Source: Streptomyces sp. NBC_01306 (lineage in GTDB: Bacteria; Actinomycetota; Actinomycetes; Streptomycetales; Streptomycetaceae). Taken from it: a stretch of DNA of 64,000 bases. Both the position numbers and the translations under genes were made by a program. Shown one piece after another: positions 18,573 to 27,473 of this stretch; the first letter of the stretch is position 1, and every line of letters begins with the position of its first letter. The stretch is from contig NZ_JAPEPC010000001.1 in NCBI RefSeq assembly GCF_026340465.1, positions 5,833,001-5,897,000 on the forward strand. The letters run 5' to 3'. The notes beneath the pieces were generated by a model. The model searched no databases. It worked only from the letters and a program-made list of their open reading frames with translations, and had not been told where the DNA came from.

Positions 18573-18971
18573 TCAGTCCACGACGGCGGTCGCGGTGATC
18601 TCGACCAGCTGGCCCGTGTACCCGAGGCAGCTGACGCCCAGCAGGGTCGAGGTGTGCGGCCCCGCGCTGAGGCCCGAGGCCTGTACGGCCTGCCAGACGC
18701 CGGACAGGACTGCCGGAGTGTCGCCCACGACGTACACGGTGCTGGCGACGACCTGCGAGAGATCGCTCCCGATCGCCCGCAGCGCCTCGTCCAGATTGGC
18801 GAGGACCTGTCCGGTCTGCACCACCGGATCTCCGGGACCGACCAGCTCTCCCGTCGCGTCGAGCGGTACCGAACCTGCCATGAAGGCGAGCCGCTGCCCG
18901 GCTTCGACCACCGCCGCATGTGCGTAGCCGGGAGGTGGGAAGAGTGTCGGAACCGTGGTGTGCCGGGCCAT
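18573..18971 (-). CDS. RidA family (YjgF/YER057c/UK114) protein
   Basis: This 132-residue protein fits RidA-type proteins, trimeric enzymes that hydrolyse reactive enamines or imines, or act in ring-cleavage pathways. Family features are QRLAFMAGSVPLDATGELVGPGDPVVQTGQVLANLDEALRAIG in segments, VASTVYVVGDTPAVLSGVW, and the C-terminal ATAVVD tail. The arginine that binds carboxylates in true RidA (in CxRxxV near the C-terminus) is not evident here, where the stretch reads LVEITATAVV. It may therefore belong to the Rid2-7 subgroups, without imine hydrolase activity. Confidence 0.8.
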   Translation of the reverse strand: MARHTTVPTLFPPPGYAHAAVVEAGQRLAFMAGSVPLDATGELVGPGDPVVQTGQVLANLDEALRAIGSDLSQVVASTVYVVGDTPAVLSGVWQAVQASGLSAGPHTSTLLGVSCLGYTGQLVEITATAVVD

Positions 18972-19177
18972 CAGGACCGCCTTTCACCCGGCATGAGGAG
19001 CCGGGATCTTTACGGGAAGATCGCGGCACGGTATCAGGGGGGAGGCGCCCGGCGCCGCTCCTTTTCCGGCGCCGCTCCCTGCTCCGGCCGACTCCGCCGG
19101 GCGGGCCGCGCGCCGGTGAACGCATGTTTCCGATCGAGCCGTTGGGGCCCGAATTGAAGAGTGGAGATCTGAACCAG

Positions 19178-20632
19178 ATGGAACCGGTGTGCATGACGCG
19201 GCAGGGTGCCGTCCGCGGTCGGATGGACGACGCAGGAGTGGCGTCCTTCCTCGGAATCCCTTACGCGGCGCCGCCGTTCGGACCGCGCCGATTCCGTGCG
19301 CCGGCGCCGCCCGCACCGTGGCAGGGCGTACGGGAAGCCCATGCCCACGGTCCGACCGCGCCCAGAGCGCCGTACGCGCCCCCCTTCGACGCGCTCATCC
19401 CCGAGGAACTCGGCAAGGACGGCGAGGACTGCCTCAACCTCAGTGTCTGGACGCCCGAGCCGGGGCCCAACGGCGGGCTCCCGGTCATGGTGTGGCTGCA
19501 CGGAGGGGCGTTCTCGAACGGCTCGGGGTCGGCTCCCGCCTACGACGGCAGGGCGTTCGCCCGCGACGGTGTGGTCTGCGTGACGGTCAACTACCGGCTG
19601 GGCACCGACGGCTTCCTGAGCCTGGAGGGCGCGCCCGACAACCGCGGGCTGCTCGACCAGATCGCGGCCCTGGAGTGGGTGCGCGAGAACATCGCGTCCT
19701 TCGGCGGCTCCCCGGACCGGGTCACGGTCTTCGGGGAGTCGGCCGGCGCGATGAGTATCGGTGTGCTGCTCGGGATGGAGCCGGCGCGCGGGCTGTTCAG
19801 GCGGGCCGTTCTGCAGAGCGGGGGCGCACATCACTTCCTGCGCCCCCGCTCCGCCCAGCTGATCGCCGCACATCTCGCCGAGCGGCTCGGCGTCGCCGCG
19901 ACCGCCGAGGAGTTCGCCGCCCTGCCGCTCGCGACGCTGCTCGGCGCACAGGCCGAGCTGCGCGCGGAGATCGGGCGCCGTCCCGATCCGGAGCTGTGGG
20001 GGGACGCCGCGCTCAATGCGATGCCCTTCGAGCCGGTCGCTCCCGGGCTCGCCCTGCCGGGCCCGGACTGCGGTGTCGAGCTGCTCGTCGGCAGTAACCG
20101 GGAGGAGAACCGCCTCTTCATGGTGCCGACCGGACGGATGGACACGATCACGGACGAGCGGTTGCGGCTGGCGGCGACGGCGTACGGCCTCGACCCGGAC
20201 CGGGCCCTCGCCGTCTACCGCGCGGGCCGCGGGCAGGCGAGCGCGGGCGAACTGCTCGACGCGGTGGCGACCGACTGGTTCTACCGGATTCCCGCCCTCC
20301 GCCTGGCCGAGGCCGTGCCCGGTACGCATGTCTACGAATTCGCCTGGCGCTCACCGCAGTTCGACGGCGGACTCGGCGCCTGCCACGCGTCCGAGCTGGG
20401 CTTCGTCTTCGACAATCTGCGCGATCCCACCTATCTCCCGATGCTCGGGAGCCACCCGCCCCAGGCGCTGGCGGACACGGTGCACAGTGCCTGGGTGGCC
20501 TTCGCGGAGACCGGGGACCCGGGGTGGCCGTCGTACGGACCCGACCGCACCACGATGATCTTCGCCGACGAGTCCGGCCCCGTCGACGATCCACGACCGG
20601 CGGAGCGGGCCCTGTGGGAAGGGGTGCGCTGA
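19178..20632 (+). CDS. Carboxylesterase/lipase of the type-B (pNB esterase) family
   Basis: This 484-residue alpha/beta hydrolase has the type-B carboxylesterase layout. It shows the N-terminal GAVRG...FLGIPYAAPPFGPRRF, the oxyanion-hole motif MVWLHGGAF, the nucleophile elbow FGESAGAMS, and the catalytic His in GACHASELGFVF. A Glu in the region LLVGSNREENRLF completes the triad area. No signal peptide follows the start chosen at 19178 (MEPVCMTRQGA), which has GGAG 11 nt upstream; an in-frame ATG at 19124 is an alternative. It should hydrolyse esters in the cytoplasm; the substrate is unknown. The 206-bp gap before it holds no other gene. Confidence 0.88.
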   Translation: MEPVCMTRQGAVRGRMDDAGVASFLGIPYAAPPFGPRRFRAPAPPAPWQGVREAHAHGPTAPRAPYAPPFDALIPEELGKDGEDCLNLSVWTPEPGPNGGLPVMVWLHGGAFSNGSGSAPAYDGRAFARDGVVCVTVNYRLGTDGFLSLEGAPDNRGLLDQIAALEWVRENIASFGGSPDRVTVFGESAGAMSIGVLLGMEPARGLFRRAVLQSGGAHHFLRPRSAQLIAAHLAERLGVAATAEEFAALPLATLLGAQAELRAEIGRRPDPELWGDAALNAMPFEPVAPGLALPGPDCGVELLVGSNREENRLFMVPTGRMDTITDERLRLAATAYGLDPDRALAVYRAGRGQASAGELLDAVATDWFYRIPALRLAEAVPGTHVYEFAWRSPQFDGGLGACHASELGFVFDNLRDPTYLPMLGSHPPQALADTVHSAWVAFAETGDPGWPSYGPDRTTMIFADESGPVDDPRPAERALWEGVR

Positions 20633-20716
20633 GCCGCTTCGGAGTTCGCCGAGGGGTTGCCCCCTGCACCTGCCGCACGCCAGGGCCAGGCCGTCGGAAT
20701 CCACTGTCGGACCCGG

Positions 20717-20739
20717 CTGTCAGACCCCGCACCTACACT
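20717..20739 (+). promoter_or_regulatory. Possible PafBC-type promoter of the SNF2 helicase gene
   Basis: CTGTCAGAC (20717-20725) keeps the TGTCAG core of TTGTCRGTG, and exactly eight bases later TACACT fits TANNNT. The match is 6 of 9 in the first box. The start codon follows 9 nt after the -10 box. Confidence 0.4.
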
Positions 20740-20748
20740 CGCAGAGAG

Positions 20749-23715
20749 ATGGGAACCAGGGCGGAAGGGCAGGTGAGCGGGGTGCGGCGGACAGCGGAGA
20801 CGCAGGGGACGAGCGGGGCCGGACCCACGGCGCTCACCCGGCAGGCCGTGGTCTTCCTGCCTGCCGTCCTGCCCCGCGAGGGCCGGTTCGCCTTCTGGGA
20901 CCCGGCGGCGCCCCAGCCACCGGCCGCCGGCCCCGACGAGCTCGTTGTCGTACGGCGGCACGGTGCGGCGGCCCGTCGCAGTACCGTGTCCGCCGTTCTG
21001 CTGCCCCTCACCGAGGCGCTGCCGCTGCTGGCCGCCGCCCGGCACTCCCCGGTCGCCCACCCCGCCGCCCGCTGCTGGGGCGCGGCGGCGCTGCACGCCC
21101 TGCAACTGGCCGCGCGCGGGCGGTTCCTGCCCGGACTGACCGCGGATGACCATGACGCCTGGCGGGCCGGACCGCTCGACGCGGAGGATGTCGCACATCT
21201 GCGCGCGGTGGCCGCCGCCATGCCGCCCGAGGCGTACGCCGTGCCGTTTCCCGGCCGCACGCCCCTGGAGCTCCCCGAGCCCGAAGGGCTGATCCGGTCG
21301 TTCTACGACGCCGTCGCCGACGCCCTGCCGCGCACCCCGGCCGCACCGCACGCGGCCGGGTCCGCATACGCCGCCCGCGCACCGCAGCGGCTGCCGGGGC
21401 TGCGCGAGTGGGCGGCCGAGGTGGCGGCCGGGGCGGACGCGGGCGTACAGGTCTCGCTCCGGCTCGACCTCTCCGGTTACGAGCTGTTCGACCGGGCCGA
21501 CGACGTGGCCGCGCCTGCGGACGGCGCCCCTGCGGGCAGCGCCTTTGCGGACGGTGCCCCGGCGGACGGCGCCGACGGTGACACCGGAGCAGCCGGTCAT
21601 GTCGCGGCACGGGAGCGGCGGGCCGCCGCGGCTGTCGTCCAGGTGCACAGCCTCGCCGACCCGACGCTGGTGGCCGACGCGGGACGGCTCTGGGCCGGTG
21701 ACGGCGACGAGCACTTCGGGCCGCGGGTGCGGATCGACGCCGTACTGGCGCTGCGGCGCGCGGCGCGGGTCTGGCCCCCGCTGGCCGGGCTCCTGGAGCG
21801 GCCGGTGCCCGACGTACTGCCGTTGTCCGAGGACGAGTTGTACGAACTGCTCGGCCCCGCGGCCGCACGGCTCGCCGCGGCGGGCGTGGCCGTGCACTGG
21901 CCGAGGGACCTGGTCCGGTCGCTGTCCGCGGCCGCGGTCGTCAGACCGGCACCCGGCTCGGCCACGGACGGCACCGCGTTCTTCGACGCGGAACAGCTCT
22001 TCTCCTTCAGCTGGCAGCTGGCCATCGGCGACGACCGGCTGACCGAATCGGAGATGGACCTCCTGGCCGAGGCGCACCGCCCGATCGTGCGGCTGCGCGA
22101 CCAGTGGGTCGTCATCGACCCGGCCCTCGTGCGGAAGGCACGCAAGCGGGAGCTGGGGCTCCTCGCACCGGTGGACGCGCTCTCGGTGGCACTGACCGGC
22201 AGCGCCGACGTGGACGGTGAGCAGGTCGATGCGGTCCCGGTCGGCGCGCTCGCGGCCCTGCACTCCAGACTCACGTCGGACACGGCGCCGCTGCCGCAGC
22301 CCGCGGGACTTGAGGCCACGCTCCGCGACTACCAGCTGCGCGGTCTCGGCTGGCTGGATCTGATGACCTCGCTCGGCCTCGGCGGCTGCCTCGCCGACGA
22401 CATGGGCCTCGGCAAGACGATCACGCTCATCGCCCTCCATCTGCACCGCGCCCGGCCCGAACCCACGCTGGTGGTCTGCCCCGCCTCACTGCTCGGCAAC
22501 TGGCAGCGCGAGATCAACCGCTTCGCCCCGGGCGTGCCCGTACGCCGCTTCCACGGCACGGACCGCTCGCTGACCGGCGCCGAGGGCGGCTTCGTCCTGA
22601 CGACGTACGGCACGATGCGCACCAGCGCCGCCGAACTGGCCGGGCACCCCTGGGGCATGGTCGTCGCCGACGAGGCACAGCACATCAAGAACCCCAACGC
22701 GGCGACGGCGAAAGCCCTGCGCACCATCCCGGCCCCGGCGCGGGTCGCGCTCACCGGCACACCCGTGGAGAACAACCTCTCCGAACTGTGGGCGCTCCTC
22801 GACTGGACGACCCCCGGGCTTCTCGGCCCGCTCAAGACGTTCCGCGCCCGCCACGCGAGGATCGTCGAGAACGGCGAGGAGGACGGCGCGGTCGAGCGGC
22901 TGGCCCGGCTCGTCAGACCATTCCTCCTGCGCCGCAAGAAGTCCGACCCGGGCATCGCCCCCGAGCTGCCGCCCAAGACGGAGACCGACCACCCCGTCCC
23001 GCTCACCAGGGAACAGGCATCGCTCTACCAGGCGGTCGTCCGCGAGTCGATGGCGGTCATCGAAGCCGGCGAGGGCCTCGGCCGGCGCGCCCAGATCATG
23101 AAGCTGCTCACCGCGCTCAAGCAGATCTGCAACCACCCGGCGCAGTATCTGAAGGAGGGCCCCTCCCGCCTCGCCGGACGCTCGGGCAAGCTCGCCCTCC
23201 TCGACGAACTCCTCGACACCATCCTCGCGGAGGGCGGATCCGGCGGCGCCGTCCTGGTCTTCACCCAGTACGTGGCGATGGCCCGGCTGCTCTCCGAACA
23301 CCTCACCGCACGCGGCATCCCCTCACAACTCCTGCACGGCGGAACGCCCGTGGCCCGGCGCGAGGAGATGGTGGACCGCTTCCAGGCCGGCGAGTGCCCG
23401 GTCTTCCTGCTCTCCCTCAAGGCGGCCGGGACCGGGCTGAACCTCACCCGAGCCGGTCATGTCATCCACTACGACCGATGGTGGAACCCGGCCGTCGAGG
23501 AACAGGCCACGGACCGTGCGTACCGCATCGGCCAGACCCAGCCCGTGCAGGTCCACCGGCTGATCACGGAAGGCACCGTGGAGGACCGGATCGCCGAGAT
23601 GCTGACGGCCAAGCGTGCGCTGGCCGACGCGGTGCTCGGCTCCGGTGAGAGCGCCCTCACCGAGCTGGGCGACGCGGAACTCGCCGACCTGGTGTCCTTG
23701 CGGAGGGCCTCATGA
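20749..23715 (+). CDS. SNF2/Rad54-family DEAD-like helicase
   Basis: This 988-residue Swi2/Snf2 ATPase probably remodels or translocates on DNA. The N-terminal 450 residues hold the SNF2-associated bacterial domain. The ATPase core has motif I DDMGLGKTITLIALH, motif II VVADEAQHIKNPNAAT, motif III LTGTPVENNLSELW, and the C-lobe with FTQYVAMARLLSEHL, SLKAAGTGLNLT, and RAYRIGQTQPVQVHRLITEGT. An Ala/Asp/Gly-rich insert (near residues 255-285) is low complexity. ATG 20749 is supported by the -10 box; GTG 20773 with GGAAGG is an alternative. The gene overlaps the SWIM-protein gene by 4 nt, the standard bacterial pairing for this helicase type. Confidence 0.93.
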   Translation: MGTRAEGQVSGVRRTAETQGTSGAGPTALTRQAVVFLPAVLPREGRFAFWDPAAPQPPAAGPDELVVVRRHGAAARRSTVSAVLLPLTEALPLLAAARHSPVAHPAARCWGAAALHALQLAARGRFLPGLTADDHDAWRAGPLDAEDVAHLRAVAAAMPPEAYAVPFPGRTPLELPEPEGLIRSFYDAVADALPRTPAAPHAAGSAYAARAPQRLPGLREWAAEVAAGADAGVQVSLRLDLSGYELFDRADDVAAPADGAPAGSAFADGAPADGADGDTGAAGHVAARERRAAAAVVQVHSLADPTLVADAGRLWAGDGDEHFGPRVRIDAVLALRRAARVWPPLAGLLERPVPDVLPLSEDELYELLGPAAARLAAAGVAVHWPRDLVRSLSAAAVVRPAPGSATDGTAFFDAEQLFSFSWQLAIGDDRLTESEMDLLAEAHRPIVRLRDQWVVIDPALVRKARKRELGLLAPVDALSVALTGSADVDGEQVDAVPVGALAALHSRLTSDTAPLPQPAGLEATLRDYQLRGLGWLDLMTSLGLGGCLADDMGLGKTITLIALHLHRARPEPTLVVCPASLLGNWQREINRFAPGVPVRRFHGTDRSLTGAEGGFVLTTYGTMRTSAAELAGHPWGMVVADEAQHIKNPNAATAKALRTIPAPARVALTGTPVENNLSELWALLDWTTPGLLGPLKTFRARHARIVENGEEDGAVERLARLVRPFLLRRKKSDPGIAPELPPKTETDHPVPLTREQASLYQAVVRESMAVIEAGEGLGRRAQIMKLLTALKQICNHPAQYLKEGPSRLAGRSGKLALLDELLDTILAEGGSGGAVLVFTQYVAMARLLSEHLTARGIPSQLLHGGTPVARREEMVDRFQAGECPVFLLSLKAAGTGLNLTRAGHVIHYDRWWNPAVEEQATDRAYRIGQTQPVQVHRLITEGTVEDRIAEMLTAKRALADAVLGSGESALTELGDAELADLVSLRRAS

Positions 23716-24878
23716 GCAGCTGGTGGGGGAACGCCTGGGTGGCCGCCCTGGAGGCGCTGTCGCTCGACGCGGGCCGCCTCGAACGGGGCAGGAGTTATGC
23801 GGACGGCGGCCATGTCGCCGCGGTGAACGTCGCACCGGGCCGCATCCTTGCCTATGTGCAGGGAAGCCGCCCGCGCCCCTACCGGGCGGAACTGCGGCTG
23901 CGTACGCTCTCCGGCGCCGACTGGGACCACTTCCTGGAAGCGGCCGCGGCCCAGCCCGGCCATATCGCCGCGCTGCTCGACAAGGACATGCCCCACTCGC
24001 TGGTCGACGCGGCGGCCGAGGCCGGTGTCGCCCTGCTCCCGGCGCCGGGCGATCTCGTCCCGTCCTGCACCTGCCCGGACAGCGGCCGCCCCTGCAAGCA
24101 CGCCGCAGCCCTCTGCTACGAGACGGCCCGGCTCCTCGACGCAGACCCGTTCGTCCTGCTCCTGATGCGCGGCAGGGGCGAGCGTGAACTCCTCGACGAA
24201 CTGGCCCGGCGCAGCGCGGCCCACTCGGCACGGGAGCAGCCACCCGCACCGCCCGTCCCCGGAGTCCCCGCCCGGGAGGCCCTCGCCCCGCGGTTCCTGC
24301 CACCCCTGCCCCCGCCGCTGCCCGTCGGGCCGTACCCCGGGCGTCCGCCCGCCTATCCCGAGACGCCCGGGGCCCCCGACCCCTCGGCCCTCGACGACCT
24401 CGCCACCGACGCCGCGGCGCGCGCCCACACGCTGCTCACCACCGGGGCCGACCCCGTCAGCGGCCTCACCCCCTGGCAGGACGCGGTCCGGCTGGCAGCG
24501 GCCCGCCCCACCGCCGGGCTGACCGCCACCACCCGGACGCTCTACCGCAGACTCGCGTCGGCCACCGGCCGCACCCCCACCGACCTGGCGCGGGCGGTGG
24601 CCGCCTGGCGACAGGGCGGCGCCGAAGGCCTGGCCGTCCTCGAAACCCCGTGGGATCCGCCCGCCGGCCCCTTCGACCGGGCCCGTCCCGCGCTGGCCGC
24701 CGCCGGGCTGCCGCGCTTCCAGCCCTCGCGCAACCGGCTGACCGTGCCCGGCGGCGCGCTCCAGCTCCGCTTCGGCCGGGACGGTCGCTGGTACGCGTAC
24801 GAATCCGACCCGGGCCGGGACGACTGGTGGCCCCGCGACACCCCGCACCCCGACCCGGTGGAGGCGCTCCGGCGCTAA
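23712..24878 (+). CDS. SWIM zinc-finger protein, helicase partner
   Basis: This 388-residue protein has its ATG overlapping the helicase stop (ATGA), so the two are translationally coupled. The SWIM motif is CTCPDSGRPCKHAAAL (residues about 118-133), giving the CxCx(n)CxH zinc ligands. SWIM domains bind DNA or proteins, and in bacteria they often accompany SNF2 ATPases, so this is likely the substrate-recognition subunit. A long Pro-rich stretch (PPLPPPLPVGPYPG) separates the SWIM half from a helical C-terminal half (LARAVAAWRQGGAEGLAVLE; FQPSRNRLTVPGGALQLRF). The following BELL-like gene starts 80 nt downstream on the same strand. Confidence 0.88.
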   Translation: MSSWWGNAWVAALEALSLDAGRLERGRSYADGGHVAAVNVAPGRILAYVQGSRPRPYRAELRLRTLSGADWDHFLEAAAAQPGHIAALLDKDMPHSLVDAAAEAGVALLPAPGDLVPSCTCPDSGRPCKHAAALCYETARLLDADPFVLLLMRGRGERELLDELARRSAAHSAREQPPAPPVPGVPAREALAPRFLPPLPPPLPVGPYPGRPPAYPETPGAPDPSALDDLATDAAARAHTLLTTGADPVSGLTPWQDAVRLAAARPTAGLTATTRTLYRRLASATGRTPTDLARAVAAWRQGGAEGLAVLETPWDPPAGPFDRARPALAAAGLPRFQPSRNRLTVPGGALQLRFGRDGRWYAYESDPGRDDWWPRDTPHPDPVEALRR

Positions 24879-24958
24879 TCTTGAAGAGCGGTATGCGAAC
24901 AGGACCCACGACCCGGCTCGCACGACCCGACGCAGACGATCCGAATCAAGGGGGCACG

Positions 24959-25384
24959 GTGGACGCGGAGTTGACGGCGCTGGTGACGGCGGGGGCGACC
25001 ACGCTCGTACAGCAGATGGCGACCGACGCATGGGCACGTACGCGCGACCGGGTGGCTGCCTTCCTGGCCCGCCGCGGCAATGTGGACCCCGCCGCGGTCT
25101 CCGCCGAACTGGACGCGTCCCGCGCCGAGTTGGCGACCGCCCGGGAGGACGGCGACGAGGAGGCCGCCGCCGATGTGCAGGGGGAGTGGCGGCTGCGGAT
25201 GCGCCGCGCGCTGCTGGCCGATCCGGACGCCGCAGCGGAACTGCGCGAGCTTGTCGATGAGTTGGCCCCACCGGCGCCCGTTCAGCGCACCGGCGACGTC
25301 AATATCAGCTTCAGCGGCGTCAACCAGTACGGGATGATGATCCAGGCCGGGAACATCGAGAATCTGCACCCCGGCCAGGGCTGA
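24959..25384 (+). CDS. BELL-like effector candidate with C-terminal amyloid-type signalling motif
   Basis: This 141-residue protein starts at GTG 24959 behind AAGGGGG. Residues 2-38 form a long amphipathic helix (LTALVTAGATTLVQQMATDAW), and residues 43-101 a second, charged helical stretch. After a Pro linker (103-108) the last 30 residues change character: GDVNISFSGVNQYG, then MMIQAGNIENLH. That tail matches the N-terminal tail of the next gene product and of the NLR at 38910. Known bacterial BELL proteins, encoded next to NLR genes, carry such BASS motifs at the C-terminus and are the presumed membrane-acting cell-death effectors, by analogy with fungal HeLo/HELL proteins. The placement, size and paired motif fit; the effector function is inferred. 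Confidence 0.65.
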   Translation: MDAELTALVTAGATTLVQQMATDAWARTRDRVAAFLARRGNVDPAAVSAELDASRAELATAREDGDEEAAADVQGEWRLRMRRALLADPDAAAELRELVDELAPPAPVQRTGDVNISFSGVNQYGMMIQAGNIENLHPGQG

Positions 25385-25391
25385 GGGCCTT

Positions 25392-27473
25392 GTGCGCAAC
25401 GACATCAGCGGTACGGTCCACGGCCCCACTGTGCAGGCGGAGCGGATCGGCAGTGTGAGCTTCCAGCAGGCCCCGGCGCCGTTCCTGGTGCCGGGCGCCC
25501 CGGTGCCCCGCGCGCTGCCGTCGGCTCCCCGGCACTTCACCGACCGGCGGTGCGAACTGGACGAACTGGAAGCATTGTTGGCGCAGGACGACGACGCGCC
25601 CAAGGTCGTCGTCCTGTGCGGCTCCGAGGGCATCGGCAAGTCCGCGACCGTGCTGCACTGGGCGACCGGCCTCGCGCGGCGCTACGACGGCGGGCAGCTG
25701 CACGTGGATCTGCGAGGCGAGTCCACGGCCACCGCGCTCAGCCCCTCGGTCGTACTGGTGGGCTTCCTGCACGCCCTCGGGATGGACCCGCGATGGGTTC
25801 CGGCGGACGAGGGCGCCCAGGCCGAGCGGTTCCGCACCCTCACCGCGGGACGCAGACTTCTGACCGTCCTCGACAACGCGCACTCCGTACCCCAGGTGCT
25901 GCCCCTGCTGAGCGCCGCACCCGGCTCTCTCACCCTGATCACCAGCCGCAGGAGACTGCCCAAGCTCTTACGTGAGAAGGGCGCCCACCACATCGAACTC
26001 GGCCCGCTGGAGCCACCGGACGCCGAGCTGCTGCTGACCCGTATCGCACACGGCCGTGACGCCGCCGGGGTGCGGGCCGTCGCCGAGCGCTGCGCGGGGC
26101 ACCCGCTCGCGCTCTGCATGGCCGGGGAACGGGTAGCCGTCAGACCGCATCTGTCCTGGCAACGGCTGGAGTCCGACATGGCACAACACCAGGAACCCGC
26201 CGCGGAGCACGGCCCGGCGGACCCTGTCCCCGGTATCGCGGACGCCTCCTACGCGGATCTGTCACCGGAAGCGGCCAGGCTCTACCGTCTCGCCGGACTG
26301 CGGCCCTGGCCCTCGGTCACCGTCGCCGCGGCGGCCAAGCTCACGGACGTACCGGAACCCCGTGCGGCGGAGCTGCTGGAAGAGCTCGCCGACATCCATC
26401 TGCTGCAGGAGACGGCGCCGGGCCGCTACCGCTTCCACGACCTGATCCGGGCCCACGCCGAACAGCGCGCGCTGCACGAGGAAGGTCCGGCCCGCTCGGC
26501 GGCGGCCGTCCGCCGGCTCCTCCTGCACCATCTGGACACGGCAGTGGCCGCGGACGCCTGTGTGATCCCCGGGCGCTGGCATCTGGGCCCCGCCTACCCC
26601 CGGATCACCGCCGCCCCGCCCGCGTATGCATCGCCCGCCGAGGCGCTCGACCGGCTGGCGGCGGAGCGGGAGAATCTGGCGGAGGCGGTGCGGACGGCTG
26701 CGGAGTACGGGCACGACGACCTCACCTGGCAGCTGTGCGAGGCGTTGTGGGGCCTGTATCTGCGGATGGGGTTCCACCAGGAGTGGAAGGCCACCCACCG
26801 GCTCGGGGTGGAAGCGGCGGGCCGTACTCCGCAGACACCTGAGGCAGCCGGGCGGATGCACACCCAACTGGGCTTCGCTCACCTCGGGTTGTCCGAATTC
26901 GCGGAAGCCGAGGAGGAGTTCCGGGCGGCGGCAGCGGCCGACAGCGCCTGCGGTCATACGCGCGGTGAGTCCACGGCCAGGGAGTCGCTGGGGCTGCTGC
27001 GGCTGCGCCAGGGCCGGTACGAGGAGGCGGAGAGCAGCCTCGCCCTGGCCCGCGCGGCGGCCGGGCAGGTCGGTGACGCACGGGCCCTCGCGCTCCTCGA
27101 CCACCACATCGGCCGGGCACTCGCCGGACAGGGCCGGTTCGCCGAGGCCACCGCGCAGCTGGAAGCGGCTCGCGAGCGGCTCCGGTCCCTTCCCGACCCG
27201 TACAACGAGGCACGCGCCCTGATGAGCCTCGGTGAGACGGCGCTCACCGCGGGTGATCCGGCGGGGGCCGAGCGGTGGCTGGCCGACGCGGCGCAGCGGA
27301 TGGCCGCCGAGGACGCGGTCGTCCAGCAGGCGGCCATCGCGGAACTGCGGGCGGAGGCGGCAGCAGTACCGGAGCGCGCGAAGGCATTCCTCCGTGAGGC
27401 CCTGGCTCTCCACGAGCGAACGGGAGCGCCGGGGGCGGCGCAGGTCCGGGCGGAGCTGGACGCTATGGAGTGA
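25392..27473 (+). CDS. NLR-like STAND NTPase (NB-ARC plus TPR) with N-terminal signalling motif (NLR1)
   Basis: This 693-residue protein starts at GTG 25392, 7 nt after the BELL-like gene, so the two form an operon. Residues 3-24 are the motif NDISGTVHGPTVQAERIGSV, with a VQA core like that of RHIM-related sequences. The NB-ARC module follows: linker HFTDRRCELDELEALL (48-63), P-loop GSEGIGKS (77-84), Walker B LLTVLDNA (156-163), sensor LITSRRRL and GHPLAL. A winged-helix region (LSPEAARLYRLAGLRPWPSVTV; YRFHDLIRAHAEQRAL) and about five TPR-like units end the protein. The expected role is a sensor that oligomerises on a trigger and templates the effector through the shared motif. It overlaps the convergent gene downstream by 11 bp. 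Confidence 0.88.
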   Translation: MRNDISGTVHGPTVQAERIGSVSFQQAPAPFLVPGAPVPRALPSAPRHFTDRRCELDELEALLAQDDDAPKVVVLCGSEGIGKSATVLHWATGLARRYDGGQLHVDLRGESTATALSPSVVLVGFLHALGMDPRWVPADEGAQAERFRTLTAGRRLLTVLDNAHSVPQVLPLLSAAPGSLTLITSRRRLPKLLREKGAHHIELGPLEPPDAELLLTRIAHGRDAAGVRAVAERCAGHPLALCMAGERVAVRPHLSWQRLESDMAQHQEPAAEHGPADPVPGIADASYADLSPEAARLYRLAGLRPWPSVTVAAAAKLTDVPEPRAAELLEELADIHLLQETAPGRYRFHDLIRAHAEQRALHEEGPARSAAAVRRLLLHHLDTAVAADACVIPGRWHLGPAYPRITAAPPAYASPAEALDRLAAERENLAEAVRTAAEYGHDDLTWQLCEALWGLYLRMGFHQEWKATHRLGVEAAGRTPQTPEAAGRMHTQLGFAHLGLSEFAEAEEEFRAAAAADSACGHTRGESTARESLGLLRLRQGRYEEAESSLALARAAAGQVGDARALALLDHHIGRALAGQGRFAEATAQLEAARERLRSLPDPYNEARALMSLGETALTAGDPAGAERWLADAAQRMAAEDAVVQQAAIAELRAEAAAVPERAKAFLREALALHERTGAPGAAQVRAELDAME

